A DNA stretch of 64,000 nucleotides from positions 3,115,625 through 3,179,624 of the forward strand of contig JAINUG010000020.1 of assembly GCA_029706075.1 (NCBI GenBank). The letters are read 5' to 3'. The notes under the pieces are model-generated. The model had not been told where the DNA came from. It worked only from the letters and a program-made list of their open reading frames with translations, and did not search any database. The translations under genes were made by a program, and so were the position numbers. The DNA is from Aldrovandia affinis (taxonomy: Eukaryota > Chordata > Actinopteri > Notacanthiformes > Halosauridae). How positions within the stretch are numbered: position 1 is the stretch's first letter; the number at the start of each line of letters is the position of its first letter. Below are positions 21,494 through 36,380 of the stretch, piece by piece.

Positions 21494-23775
21494 CTGGACA
21501 GAAGATTGTTTTAGAAAGAGATAGCTTTTGAATCCCCCATTCTTGCACGTCTACATCCCCACCCCACCCCACCGTCACTGATAGAAGCCTCCCTCCTCAA
21601 TTCCGAATTTCCTATCAAAACAGAACATGGGAATTCTTTAATTAAGTTCAGAGAGACCGCAGACCAGGTCTGACTGTCAGCCGGTACCTCCCTGCCATAA
21701 CTGATGGGGCAATGCAAACACCCCCCTTCCATTGTGCTGTACAGGCAACGTGCACAATATGTGCAAACACACATTCACTCCCTAAGTGACACAGCAGTTA
21801 AAAAAAGAAAGAAAAAAAAGACAGCAACTCTCCACTGCACAATCAGCACTTTTTTCAGTCTTTTGTTTGGAGCCACAATGTCCATCCGCAATGACTTTAT
21901 TCTGCTGCGGATATCACATCGTATGGTTGAGAGACATGATATGGAAGGGGCGAGGGGCGAAATTAAATCTTACCCTGAGAAGTGAGGGTTGCCAGGTTTG
22001 ACATTTTGGCCAAATTGGCACAATTATCACAGATTTTGGTCCGATTTGTGGAATTGAAAAGCCAGTTGGCAATTGGAAAAAAACACTTTAATTAAAACCA
22101 TTAAGATTGACTATTTCTTGAGCTGTCATGTTTGTGTTTCCTTTGTGACTGGTGTGTTTTAAGGAGCCATTTGACACTTTGACACATTTGAGCTTTCCCC
22201 TAAACAAGTGTGGTTGAGGACACTCAAGATGTTGGAGTTATTTTGGTTGTGGACCCAGCTAAACCTCAAAAAAAGTATATACAATTTCTTATGTACATCA
22301 AATGATTTCCATACAAATTTAACACACAAGTACTGGCAGTGAAGAGTGCTTGTGAGCCTGAGGGGGCATGGGTGGGGTGGAATTGGGATACAGATAGGAA
22401 TCTGTTTTTTTGCTGGGTGAGCTCAAGCCCAGAGATAGGGGAGCGCTGGTTTTCCTTTCTTTGGAACTCTCCAGCGGAACAAACAGGCTTTTCTCTCTCA
22501 ACAGAAACTCTGAACATCAGCAAAGAGCAGGCGAGACAGGACAGCGTCAGGAGAGGGGGTAAAAACTGTTGGTCCGAACAAAACTGGGGTGTTCAAGTGG
22601 GTTGAAATACCAGTAATATCCTTTAATTCATTTGTTTCCATCATTCCATCATTTTACATTTAAAATTATTGTAAAAACATTGTTTGAAAGAAGCATACAA
22701 ATGACTAAAACATTGCTTGAAATATATATATATTTTAAATCCCAACAGCTGTGATCACATTGCTTGTGATCTTTATCACTGAAACACTAACTACTAAGAA
22801 TAAAAGGCAAGTGTCCATTTATTTCATAAATTAATCTTGATAACGACTGAAAACTGACTGACAAAGGCTGTAACAGAACAGACTGACAAAACCTCATAGC
22901 TAAGGGCATGTGTTTTTCACCACCTCTCAAGAAACTGCATGTCCTTTCCGATCCTCAAGGCATCGCTGTAGGCACTCTAATTTTCAGTAATTAGTTAATT
23001 AATCAAATTGAACATGACCAAATATACAATATAGGGGAGTTTCCTCTTATGGAAGCTTTTACACCTCTACGACAAGTCATGAAAGAGGAAACAACAAATT
23101 ATCTGACAATGATTAAATTCGACACCAAAATATAAAATATTGTGCCCTCTTAACTGAATTTAAAAAATCAACAAATTTGTCTTTAGGCTGTCAAAAAACA
23201 TTTTCCTTTTGCTTTCAATTGTTTTTATTGGTTTGTGCGTTTTAAAAATATCCGCCCACTCATTTCAACATATCAGTTTCTTTGCTCCAGGATAGGCATG
23301 ATATGTCCTACAGAAATGTCAACAGACATATTTTCACAATTGAAAGCAAATTACAAATCGTACAATCAGTATGATTGCGTGTGGGTGTGTGCAGCGCCAA
23401 CTGCTGACAAGTCTACGACACTGCAATACACAACTCATTTGTGGTAATTGAATGATCACTTGAGATCGTAATCCGTTGATCGCTTAACAAGTCGTTTCAG
23501 AAAGTCCTCCAGGGACCTCTTAGTGTTGGAGAATGGAACTGCAGGTTCCTGACAGAGGTTGCGAAAAATGCATGCCCCTACTCATAACCTACAGAGCTGT
23601 TCTCTCTGGCCCTGCAGGCTTGTCCGGTCTCCAGTCTTACATTAACAAAGGCTTCTTTTACTTTTCTCTTCCTTCTGCACTACAGTCAGTCGGTGCTGAT
23701 GCAGTTTATCTGAAGGCATCACACGCTGGTGACCGTGGGCTTAAATGTCTCTCCATGGCAACACCACTGTCTCCC
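21494..23775. other. Region upstream of the JCAD-like exons and 3' of eef1akmt3
   Basis: AT-rich. The missing first coding exon(s) of the JCAD-like gene may lie here; the exon at 21493 opens mid-codon (one base missing), so at least one upstream exon exists. Complement AATAAA signals occur, for example near 23223, as possible poly-A sites for eef1akmt3. Confidence 0.4.
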
Positions 23776-25232
<1,457 letters not shown>

Positions 25233-28200
25233 TGTCGCAGAACAGAGTTAACCAACTTGGAGGTTTCCTCCAAATATGTTCAGTGGAGCAAGATATATGT
25301 GTAAGCAAGCCAGCTCACTAAATTCCGAGATAACAGAAAGCTAGCGCTAGCTAAAATATATCTATAACGCTTTAGCTTTCTGGCTAGCTCTGCTGTACAA
25401 TCTTGGTTGTACGTGGCGTCGCAAAAGTACCATATATTGGAAACTGTCTAAGAAAGAAGCTTTCAGTCTGTTTCAAGCACATCGTCTTGGTAATTACATT
25501 TCTTTTTTTCGGCAAACGACTCATATGTGGCCTGGCAGCACATGTATTGTTGCCACCTTTATTTCGTGGGATGTCGCTAGATGACGTAAGGACGCCAAAC
25601 TGGGGGTGGGGATATTGTTGACCGGGAGTAAGAGGAGGGTGGCTGATAATATTGTTTAGCAGGGAGGTGCTTATGGTTTTGTTGCGCGTGAGTCTCACAC
25701 AAAAGCTGCGGACATCTGCCTTTTCATTCCCAGAGTAGCCAAACTCGCTAAATTTGGTCGCTGTCGCTTTTAGGGGAAAAAGTCGCTGGGGATCCGAAAA
25801 ATTGCTAAATGAAGCGACAAAGTCGCTCAAATGCCTGGTTGCTGGGCTACATGTTGATGACGTCATCGGAGAGAAGGCGTGTATCTCCTGGCTTTAATGT
25901 AAGCATGGGCCTTGCGTTGAGAATTAAGAGATCGTAATGTAAAGAATGCATGTATAATAGATAATTGTAAAATAGTCTACCCTGATAATCTTTGAATTCT
26001 AAAATGATAAAAGCTTTCTATAGAACTGATCATAAAAATAATATAATGTAGCGAGCGTGCGTGCGCGTTAACCTAATCGTAACGTTATATTTAGAAATAA
26101 CTGAAAATAACACCTAGATAAAAGAAGTCTTCCCATATAAGTAGCTACGTTATGTTCACATAATTTCGGATGAAGTTAATGTGTAACTAACATTAACATT
26201 AGCTATTACCAGCAGATGGCGCCAGGCATAAAGAAGTTGCATATTTGCCCATGTCCAAATTCGAGCAAACCATTTGCGATTTTGAGTGGGAAAGGAAATG
26301 TTTTTTAAAATATATATATTTAAAAGTGTATTCCGTTCAGAATCTTAAGATCCATAGTTCAAAATCGAATCACACAGGAAACTATTTTCTCTGGTATTAC
26401 CGTGCTGTGTGACTGGCACTAACATGCCACGTTGGTTATGTAGCTTCCTCTATTTCCTAAGTATAAGGCTTAAGAGAGTAGCACAGGGACCATTGTTTTA
26501 AATTGCGCCTCCTCCTTTACAGCGGCGCCTCCTCCACTATCTGACAGCTGTGCAGCTGGTGTTCTCTCACGCTGGCAGGGAGAGGGAATAGTGGCCTTGG
26601 CCGCTAAGCATGCCAGAATGACCCTTGGATTGTTGGCCAGCATGCTCAATATGCTCGTCTTTGCAAAACTAGCCTTGGAGCACCCCCTCCCCCCCTCCCC
26701 GTGACATTACGTGTCACGTGGACTGTTTTGTTTACAAAATAACCATCTGATCCCTGAGTCAGGACACGCACGGACACCACGCTGTCACATGCTAAAGTCC
26801 TTCGCAGACCCCGCCCGGGTCAGCCCTCATTCTCCAGACGTATGGAAAAAAAACGCGGAACATTAACCGGAGACCCTCATATCTGCTAATCTGCATTAAT
26901 CATAGGGCGGCCCTGTAATAAAATGCAAGAAAATCTTGTGGTCCAGTCCACTCGTGTGCGTGCGTGCGTGCACTGAACTGAAATATTAAAAAAGCTTATG
27001 ACGTCAAGGCATCCTCACTTTAAAAAAATTGTGTTACCATATCCAGATCTGCTATTGTTCCAATTATTTCCACGATTAAATATGGATATAAATAATGGCA
27101 AATACGAAATTAGTTTTTTAACAGCAAGTTGGTGCATGTGAGTATGCCCAAGCCTTTAGCGACCTGTTAGGGAATAAAACAATTTAGGTCATGGATAAAT
27201 GAGCGAGACACCCTAAATACACCTAGAGGTATGAGCACACCAGCTGATGTTTGGGAACTAATCAGTTTTTTTGACTGCATGCACAATGGATTACAACTTG
27301 ACAAATGAAGGCTTGGCTTATTGAAGGTATAGTACAGAGGTTGTTCTTAGTGACAGCACATCTGACTTGTGGCTACAGAGCACATGCAAACTCGGTCAGC
27401 AGCTGTACAGGCTGCAGCAAGTGCTTGCTCTTTACATAATTACCGGACCACTGTCTCACCTTTGCCACAATGAGGTGAATTCAAGTGGGTTTGGGCAGGA
27501 GCTAAAATGGGGAGGGCGTGGTGCAGGGACCCAAACCATTGCAAGGTGTCCACGTACACCAGTCACATCCACCACCAGTCACATCCACCACCTTGTCTCC
27601 CAGAATACCTGTGCTGTTCCCTTAAGACAATGGAGCTGCTCTCTAATTATTAGTTCATTTGTTTGATTTACAAAATAAACACCAATGAGAAACTGGGTTA
27701 CATCACCTTCTGTAAAAACAGAAATCACAACCACAGGGAGGCTGAATTTTCATATTTTATTGAAGGTCAAACACACTTATACACATACACAAACACTCTC
27801 TCTCACGCATACACATGACCGCACACATACACCCCCTCACACACAAACACACGCTGACATGCATATTTTATTAAATATAATACTGTAATAAATAGTAACA
27901 TAACATCTTGAGAACTTTATGGGTTTGCTGGTTGATAAGATGGTGTTCACATCTTAACACATTTGACTTGTTTCAAACAGATTTACAGTTTATGTAAGTC
28001 AGTTTACGATTTAGACCCTGTGGCATCACCATAAACCTTTTCCAATTCTTGTAAAAATGCACTTTATCCATAAATGGTGCAGGCTGTTCCGTTTGAAATA
28101 CACCTCCCCCTTGATTACTTGCCTCAAGATTTGGATAACTCATGCTTGTAGGGTTGGCTCCCAATTTACTGCAATGCTCTAATATTGAACAGTGAGCATA

Positions 28201-29110
28201 ACGTAACAAATGTGCACACAACTTGGCAAAAACTGATATTCGTCTTGTGCTCTCAAAATCGAAAACATTGCACACTGTAAGCCGAAATGTCAAAAAGAAA
28301 GAATGCACGTGTCCGTTTCAGAGAAATGGAAAACTATTTGACTAAGAAAGCTTTTCTAGCTTTTTTGTAGCTAGAAGGGTACACTTGCCACACTGCCAGA
28401 CAGCTAGTGAGGGATGGTGCTTGTGGTGTCAGAAAAGACATCAATACATCAGTGGGGGTAACATAAGTAAGGAGAGCAGCAGTCCACCAATGAGCAGGCA
28501 GCAGACTACCCAGTTCAGTTTGAACTGCTTCTACCACTGTTAATTAATAAAACCAGCAGTTTATGTGTAATAAAATGCACTAGAATCCATATTTTATTCT
28601 ATACAAGTAGTATGCAGATTTTAGAACGGATATGTGCAGGTTATTGAGGGGAAGGCATACTTAAAACAACACCGTTATTCAAAGGTACGGTACACCACTA
28701 GTGATTTTGGAGAGTCAGGATGTTTTTGCTGGTTCATTGTTTCCTCGTTCATTTCTCAGTCCTGCTCCTTTGGGATCGCGGTCATCATCACCTGAAGGCA
28801 TGCAGAAACACCAATGCTGCAGGTGGCCCACAATGCATTGCAGTAAGAAGGTGCTTCGAACTGCACAGGGTGAGAAGAGAGTGCACCGGTTCCATGTATC
28901 ATGTCTTCACTGCGTGCGTTAGCGCCTTGCCATCTGTGGGCTATGGGCCTACCCAACCAAAAGGCTTCCTGCCCTGCTCCTCCAGTGTGGTGCATTCAAT
29001 TCTTAGCTCTGCGGTTGGTGATTCCCCGCTACACGGTCGTCAAAATCTTTGCCTCTGCCCTGGGGAGGCTGGGGAGGCTCTGTCCTTTGACGGCCGTAGT
29101 CAACTCGCGG
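25233..29110. other. Spacer between eef1akmt3 and cyp27b1, no gene seen
   Basis: Holds the eef1akmt3 promoter area (25233-25500) and the cyp27b1 3' UTR at the other end (complement AATAAA near 28583, 27866 and 27757). A minus-strand frame at 25384-25866 has no recognisable domain and overlaps the promoter, so it is not called. An E-box-like CACGTG lies near 26716. Confidence 0.5.
27770..27860. repeat. CA-rich microsatellite
   Basis: Imperfect ACAC/CTCT runs of about 90 bp. Confidence 0.8.
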
Positions 29111-32100
29111 TCAGCGTTCGATAAACTGCAGGTTGATGTCAGTTTGCGGGACCAACAGGGTTCTGGTCATGGGGCGCACCTCAGCGCCATCTGGGTCGGG
29201 CCTCACTTCAAATTGGATCAGAATCTGTGGAATACAGAATGTAAGATCAGATTAGAGCTTTGGCCGGGAGTGCCACCAGGGGGCGGCGATTGGCTGTCCG
29301 CCCCAGGGAGGGGGAGGGAAGCCGACGTGACGTTCGCTGCGTATAAGAGTGGCCCTGTAAATACCGGGGTTCGGTCGACGGCTTGGCGAGTGACGTCTCG
29401 GAAGAGGCGTCACTTCGCCTTCGTCACTACCGGTCGCAGGACTACGGCAGCGAACTCACATTACTAGGGGGGGATTGACGTAAAAATAGCGGGTCTAATT
29501 GGCTACCAAATTGGGATAAAATGGGATAAAATCAGAAACAAAAAACAAAACAAAAAAAAAAAAAAAAGATCAGATTAGAACCATGAGCCAGGAACCCATG
29601 GCTGGTTGTCCAAAAAGCAAATTTGAACCAGCAGCAGCAGATTTCAAGTGTTTTTCTTTGGGCTCTAGAGCGCATGCATAGTTAGACTATCATAGTGTTT
29701 CTGTGTGGCTTAGTAGCTAGGTTGTGGGTTTGATTCCCATCGGGACCATATATACTGAAAAATGAATGCAAAAACGTATGCATTCACTATTGTAAGTTGC
29801 TTTGGATAAAAGCATTTACTAAATGGCATACTTTTTGCTTCAGATTTCCCCCTCACAATTTGGTAGCCAATTATACCCTCTATTTCTGTGGAGGGCGTCG
29901 ATCTCGGCAACATGGGAGTGGCAGGGTTGCCTTTGTTTTTCCATGTTGTGGAGGCCTTTGGAGCAGTGAGACTTTCCGGGGGCAGGTTTGGCACTCTCAC
30001 AGCGTGTGAGAGTGAACTGTTGCCCAGAAGGTTGCTCCAAAGGCCATAATTGATTTAATTATGATTTAATTGGTGTTAATTGGTAAGTAAATATTCACTT
30101 ACCTGATTGTGTGTGAGAATGTGAATTGTTTGGTGTTGAGTGATTGTGATTGGGTGAGTGAATGATAGATGGGTGATTGCCTCACGAGTCCCACCTGAGC
30201 CAGGCAGAAAGTAAGTGGGGGGCGAGTGGGGAATCAGTTAGTCTTTGTCTTGATGTGTGTGTATTGAGTTGTTGATTGTCATTGATGTGTGCACCTTGAG
30301 AGTTAGTCTTTGTCTGGTCATTCGTGTGTGTGAGTGCACGTATATTGTGGATTATTGTGGAGCGTTTGATGTTTGATGTTTGATGTGACTCTGTCGGGCA
30401 TGGTGGCGCGCATCTGTAATCCAAGCTTCTGTGAGGTGGAGTCTGTGTGGAGTTTATGTTGAGTTCTGTGTGCATTTGTCAAAAGTGACTGAGTACAGTA
30501 GAGCGCTTCCTGTGTGTGTGGGAAAGAGGGAGAGAGGGTGCACTAAGAGTGTCCGCCTCTCTCCCTCGGTGTGATCGTGAAAGAGAGCGAGAGGGTCCGC
30601 CTCTCGCCCTCGGTGAGGGTCCGCCTCTCGCCCTCGGTGTGATTGGAAGAGAACTCACACTTGGGCAGTGGAGAGTGTTTCTGGACAATGGCCCGAGAAC
30701 TCTCACTGAAAGAGTGGATAGTGTCTCGGGGCTGGTCGCCAGAGAACTCTCACTGTGAGGAGTGGCGAGGGTCTCTGTGTGTTTGGGGTAAAAGAGAACT
30801 CGGACTGGAAAGTTAGAGTGTATGTGCATGGGTTTGGGAAGCACTTAAAAAGTCGCTGGATATGTGTGTGCCTGGGGAGGTTCTAGGGGAACTCCGGTCT
30901 GAGGAGGCGCGATGTCTTGAGATGTGTGTGGAGTGACTCTTTGTTGTGGGTTCCCCGAAAGGGCATTCCCCGCCTCGGAGGAGGCGGGCTTTCGTTGAGT
31001 TTTGATTATTTTAGTTTGTTATTTTAGTTAATTGTTTTTGCCCAAAAGCTTCGCGGCAAGTAGGGTGAAGATTTTGTGTTTGTGTTTGTTTTATTTTAAC
31101 CTGCTCTCCCACTGTCTCTCTCCCATGTCTGGGGGGAGAGACAGAAAAAAAGAAAGATCCGGTCCACAGACCGGCAAAACCCCACTCCTCTGCCACTTCT
31201 TACCTCATCAGCTGCTCTGCTCCAGTCCAGGGATTGTCACGTGGCGTGTGACAATTTCTTTTTGATGTTACCTTTACCCACAAACTCACTGCCCACCTCC
31301 ACGGGAGGAGCTAATACCTCGAGGCAATGTTCGCTTCTTCTGAGACGGAACTTGCCCAACCCTGTTTACGAGGTCGCCCTACCACTCCTCAACAAGCTTG
31401 TGCCAGCTCTCCCTCTCCCTCTCCCCTCTGCCTGGGGTAGACAGCCAAATGCCACCCCCGATCAGAGCTCCCCACCAGTGCTGGTCTGGTACAGTCATGT
31501 TTCGAACCGTGACCGTGATAGGCAGCTCACACTCGTAAAGGACCAGCCAATACAGGTGCGTTAGACCGCTACGCTATCGGAGGCCCTCTAAATGGCATAT
31601 GTAATGTTATGTCCACACGTACCTGTGCCAGTGCCAGGTAGAGCTCCAGCTCTGCTATCCGGCGCCCGATGCAGCTGCGCTTGCCCACTCCGAATGGCAC
31701 TGAGGCGTAGGGGTGGTGGCCCTGGTCCCGCCTCAACCAGCGATGGGGGAGGAACTCGTCTGGGTTCGAGAACAGCTTCTCATCCCGCGACGTCGCATAA
31801 TGGCACAGAGTGATGAGAGTCTGAAGAAAAAGAGAGAGAGCAAGAGATATTATCCCTCTGAATGACTAAACCAGACACTGTAAACTGCAGATGTTTTTCC
31901 AGACCGATACATGACTGGCTTTTGTATTTGACTCACTTTAACAGCATTTTAATCCAAATCGCTTTCATCACACCATGTCTGTGTCAAGTGACTAACACTG
32001 TGTCACACACGGTGTGTGCTCCTCACTCCAAAAGGAGAAAGACAAAAGGAACTTACATTTTTCGGAATGAGGTAACCTCCCACCTGGATGTCTCTGTCAG

Positions 32101-33968
32101 CAATGACTCTGGCGTTGGCTGGGATAACAGGATAGAGTCTGGAACAGACAGCACAGCACACTGTGAATGTGTGAATTACTGAAGCCAAATTACAGGCGGC
32201 ACCACTGTGCCACACACTCAAAGGGACGGAGGCACATTGGATTGTGCATCTAGCCAATCTATCACTTTACAGCTTACAGCACAGAATCATGTGATGCTAT
32301 TTAAAAGACACACATGTAGTACAAAAAGCAATCATGCCCTTGGAGAGTATTCACGAGTAGTTAATTAATCTTTTCTCATAGAATCCCAATTAAAATCTGA
32401 CACATCGTGTGCATTTTAATTAACTTGAGAAACGAGATTGTGGCAACCATACAAAAAAAAAAGATTTAGCATTAAAATTGTACAACAAAAACAATTGTCA
32501 GTGACAGAAAAGTACAAAATAAATTTAAAAAATCCCCTGCTGTCTGCTTGCATCAATTGCACAAGAAGTGTACTCCTCTGATGCACTGACTGCATAGCTC
32601 AGCCGGTGGACTGGAGCATGCGCTTTGGAGGATAGTGTGCGCTTATCTGTGCTCTCTTAAATCAATGGAGGACGTAGCAGTGATGACATGGGCCGGCGTT
32701 CCAAATTGTGAGGCAAGAAAAGAAAAGAACAAATCTGAGATAAAAATGAAACACTCAATATGAACAGGAAACCGAGTGAGGGGACGAAAGGAGTAGTCGC
32801 GAGGAGAACTGGAGGTCGGCCTCACCTGAGCACCTCCTTCACCACGGCTTTCATCAGGGGCATCTGGGCCACGTCCGCGGCACTCGGAACCTTCCGACCT
32901 CTCAGGACACCCTGAACCTCATCCCGCAGGTCCGCTTGCACCACCGGGTGCCTGGAGAGCTCATACAGCGACCAGGACATGGTGCTGGAGATCTGAGGAC
33001 AGAGGGAAGGGGGAAAGTTCAACTTACAGAGCGATCTACAGCTTCATGTACAGGGGCATTCCGCATTGACAGACATTTTTTAAAGTTATATTCCATTATT
33101 ATGTTACTATGCAAGTTTCTTCCTGCTAAGTGACTGCCTAGGCTGGTTTGATTTCCGTTGCATCAATTCCATATTCTGACCTTGATCGGCCAGGAACCAA
33201 ACTTTTTTACTCAAGGACCAATGTTTTTCTTATTTTAATTTTATTTGTTTATTGGAAAGGGACAAGTACAGATGACTGACACAGTTGCCGAGGCAGCATC
33301 CGATGCACTGTACATGTGTGTTTAGCTGAAGCTAATAACACCAGTCTCTTATGGATCCTTTATGGACCCGGACTCAAAATAATTTGCAGGGATGGGTTTG
33401 GCATGGACACATAATGCAGAAATAGTGGCCATCATGAACTGATTGTCATAGGAAGGCTGGTTCAGAACCTGTGTTGTCCACAAGATATCAGCTGTAGCCC
33501 AACAGAAAACTATGCTGTTAACTATACTGGCAGAGCTATTCCTGAGGGGAAGGAGGCAGAGCAGACGCAGCCCCAGACTTTGAGAGACACAGGGAAAGTT
33601 AGCTAGTTTCCACTCTACCACAACCCACTATTCGCCTTTGTTGGAAACTGGAAACAAAGTACTGGGTCTAAATCATTTGCAAAAGAAGCAGTTACACTCA
33701 AACCTGCAGGACTCCCACGCTTGATGCCTGGAGTTGCCAGTCCCGTTGTGACAGAGGGCATGTGAGAGAGAAAAGGATATGATGACAAAAAACTGCGCTC
33801 ACCGTGTCCACCCCAGCTAGCAGAAGCTCTGTCACATTGCTGTACACGGTCTTCATGGGCAGGCCTTGCTGAGACAGGAAGTAGGTCAGATACCGTCCCT
33901 CCACTTCCTCTCCCCGTGCCAGCCTTTCTGCCTCCTCCTGCAAACGCTGGTCAATGTGGCCCTTTGCT

Positions 33969-34000
<32 letters not shown>

Positions 34001-36338
34001 GTTGTATTTAAAAGTAAGAGGGCTTGAAGGGTATGATATTGGGTGATTTTTGGGTCTCCTGGCAACAATCAGCACTGGCATGATCAGGATTCACCTCCGG
34101 TCCATGGGGTGCGTCACTGCAACCAGGACTACTGCATTAGCTGGATTTGCCACCTGTGAGGCCCATATACCAAATATATCATTATATTATATACATTTTA
34201 AATACCAGACTATGTCAAAAAGTTGGTGTGTTCACAGCACAACAATTGACTTTTTAGTTACGACAGTAATATAAATATCCATATTTGAGCTATTTTAGCT
34301 ATATTTTATCCGATTGTTATTATTATTATTATTATTATCTGTTATATATTATTACCTCAAACCATGGTCAAATATACCTTTAGGGTTAGGGTTCAGCTAC
34401 ATCAAGACAAACAATGGAATCTCCACAGTACTCCCTTGCTAGCTTTCTCACGTCTCCGTTTCCATGGTCCTTGTCCATTTGATTCATTCTTTCACTGGTT
34501 CTAACAGCCATATCTGACAGACCTTTTCATCCACGCCAACAAATCTTTTACAGGAGGGTTGCAAATGTAACCCATGTGCCATCTGCTTTAAACAGTCAGG
34601 TGCCATTTCCTGTCCAGACTGTGCTCATTACAGAATTCCTAAGCAATTCCACCGCCTCGGGAGAGGGCCTGGAATTGCATGTCTCCGATTGGCTCAGATT
34701 TCATGTCACCAGTACGCCCACGCTGAGCGCAAACAGTGCAATCATTCTGCCATCCATACTGTGCTTGTGTATAAAAGTGCCCAGAGCAGAGAGGCTGAGC
34801 GCCTGGAGGCAGGATGCTCACCGAATTGGAACATGTAGTCCCAGCACTGGCAGAAGGTGTCCCATGGTTTGGAGAAGATGCGGTGGAGCCAGCCGGGCAT
34901 TGCCATGGTGAGAAGGGTCATGACGAACATGGTGTTTATGGCCTGGATGAAGCGCTCCGTCTCCGGGGGAACCTGCGGGTCTAGGCAGCCAATCCGTGAC
35001 TCGAACAGAACCGAGGAAATCCCTGCAGAAAGGGAACCGTCGTTAGTGCCCCCCTAATGTACATTGGTGAAATTACTGCTGCAGATTTCCCAGGTTATTG
35101 TGCTAAACGTGTCCCATGACAACAGGCTTTGGACAAATCAACCAATGGAGGAAATGACAGATTATGATGGTGCCTTGAGCAGACCAGTGGTCTGAACCTT
35201 GTTGAGTTGGCGCACCCCTTAGTCTCAGTATGAGGCCTCATGTACCCCCTCTCAATTATGTCATTTAGATTTTTTATAATGGTATGTGGGCGGCACGGTG
35301 GTGCAGTGGATAGCGCTGTCGCCTCACAGCAACAAGGTCCCGGGTTTGAATCCCGGCCGGGGGCCTTTCTGGGTGGAGTTTGCATGTTCTCCCCGTGTCC
35401 GCGTGGGTTTCCTCCGGGTACTCCGGTTTCCTCCCACAGTCCAAAGACATGCACGTTAGGCTAATTGGAGAGTCTAAATTGCCCTGTAGGTATGAGTGTG
35501 TGAGTGAATGGTGTATGTAGTGCCCTGCGATGGATTGGCGACCTGTCCAGGGTGTATTCCTGCCTCTCGCCCCAATGCATGCTGGGATAGGCTCCAGCCC
35601 CCCCGCGACCCTGACCAGGAATAAGCGGCTGAAGATGAGATGAGATGAGATGAGATAATGGTATGTCATTTTCAGTACATGGCAAATACCAAAATCCCCA
35701 AAATGCATGTCACGCGTCCCTCTGGTGAGGCTTCCTGCATTCCCCTGCTGGAACTACTGCCGGTCCAGGGAATGCGGGTGCAAACTGACCCAAAAGGAAA
35801 GGTTAAGAGGCACCACAAGGGGGTAACGGGCATGGACACAAGCGAGGTGGTCTCACCCTCCAAGCCGAAGCGGTAGAACTCCCTGGAGACATCGGTGACG
35901 AGGCCATGGGGGCTCTGCCGACAGCGCAGCCGCAGTTTGGCCAGGAGGTCGGCCACCACGCCATTCAGGGCACCATCGTACGGCTCCACTGCGCATGGAC
36001 GCAGCATGTTCTTCGCCAGGAGACTACGCACCGTCTGCCACTCCTCCCCCTCACTACTCAGGGAGAGAGAGAGAGAGGGAGAGAAAGAGAGAGAGAGGGG
36101 GAAAGAGAGAGAGCAAGAAAGAAAGAGAGAGAAAGCTCAGCCAGACAGTTAACATCAAGAGCAGGGAAAACACCATTTGGTGAACTGAGTAAGAAAAGAG
36201 AAATTCTCAACTTCGTCTACATAAAACTATTTAGTTAAATGGTTGTAGAAATGTTTAATTTTAAGTTTAAATTTGAGCATTTACAATTGCTTCATTTTAT
36301 TCAAGATTTTAAATAAATAATATATATATACATATATA

Positions 36339-36380
<42 letters not shown>

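Larger units (their letters stand above)
29831..31587 (-). mobile_element. Long composite retroposon with tRNA-like head and SINE tail
   Basis: Flanked by the perfect 12-bp duplication CTAAATGGCATA (29819-29830 and 31588-31599). Read on the minus strand, it opens with a tRNA-like head: A box near 31579-31569 (TAGCGTAGCGG) and B box 31508-31499 (GGTTCGAAAC). Next comes the GC-rich body found in copies A and B (TTTGGCTGTCTACCCCAGGC). It ends with TATAATTGGCTACCAAATTG, the same tail as copy B. The roughly 1.3 kb between is absent from the short copies. It is either one long retroposed unit or a SINE later split by an insertion. Confidence 0.75.

Noticed and set aside
25384-25866. 160-codon minus-strand open frame upstream of eef1akmt3
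   Set aside because: No recognisable domain, overlaps the promoter region, composition like non-coding DNA, and no splice partners seen.
28901-29467. 188-codon plus-strand open frame
   Set aside because: Spans the complement of cyp27b1 exon 9 and the adjacent SINE.
32590-32690. tRNA gene
   Set aside because: Only an A-box-like stretch; no B box, no cloverleaf.
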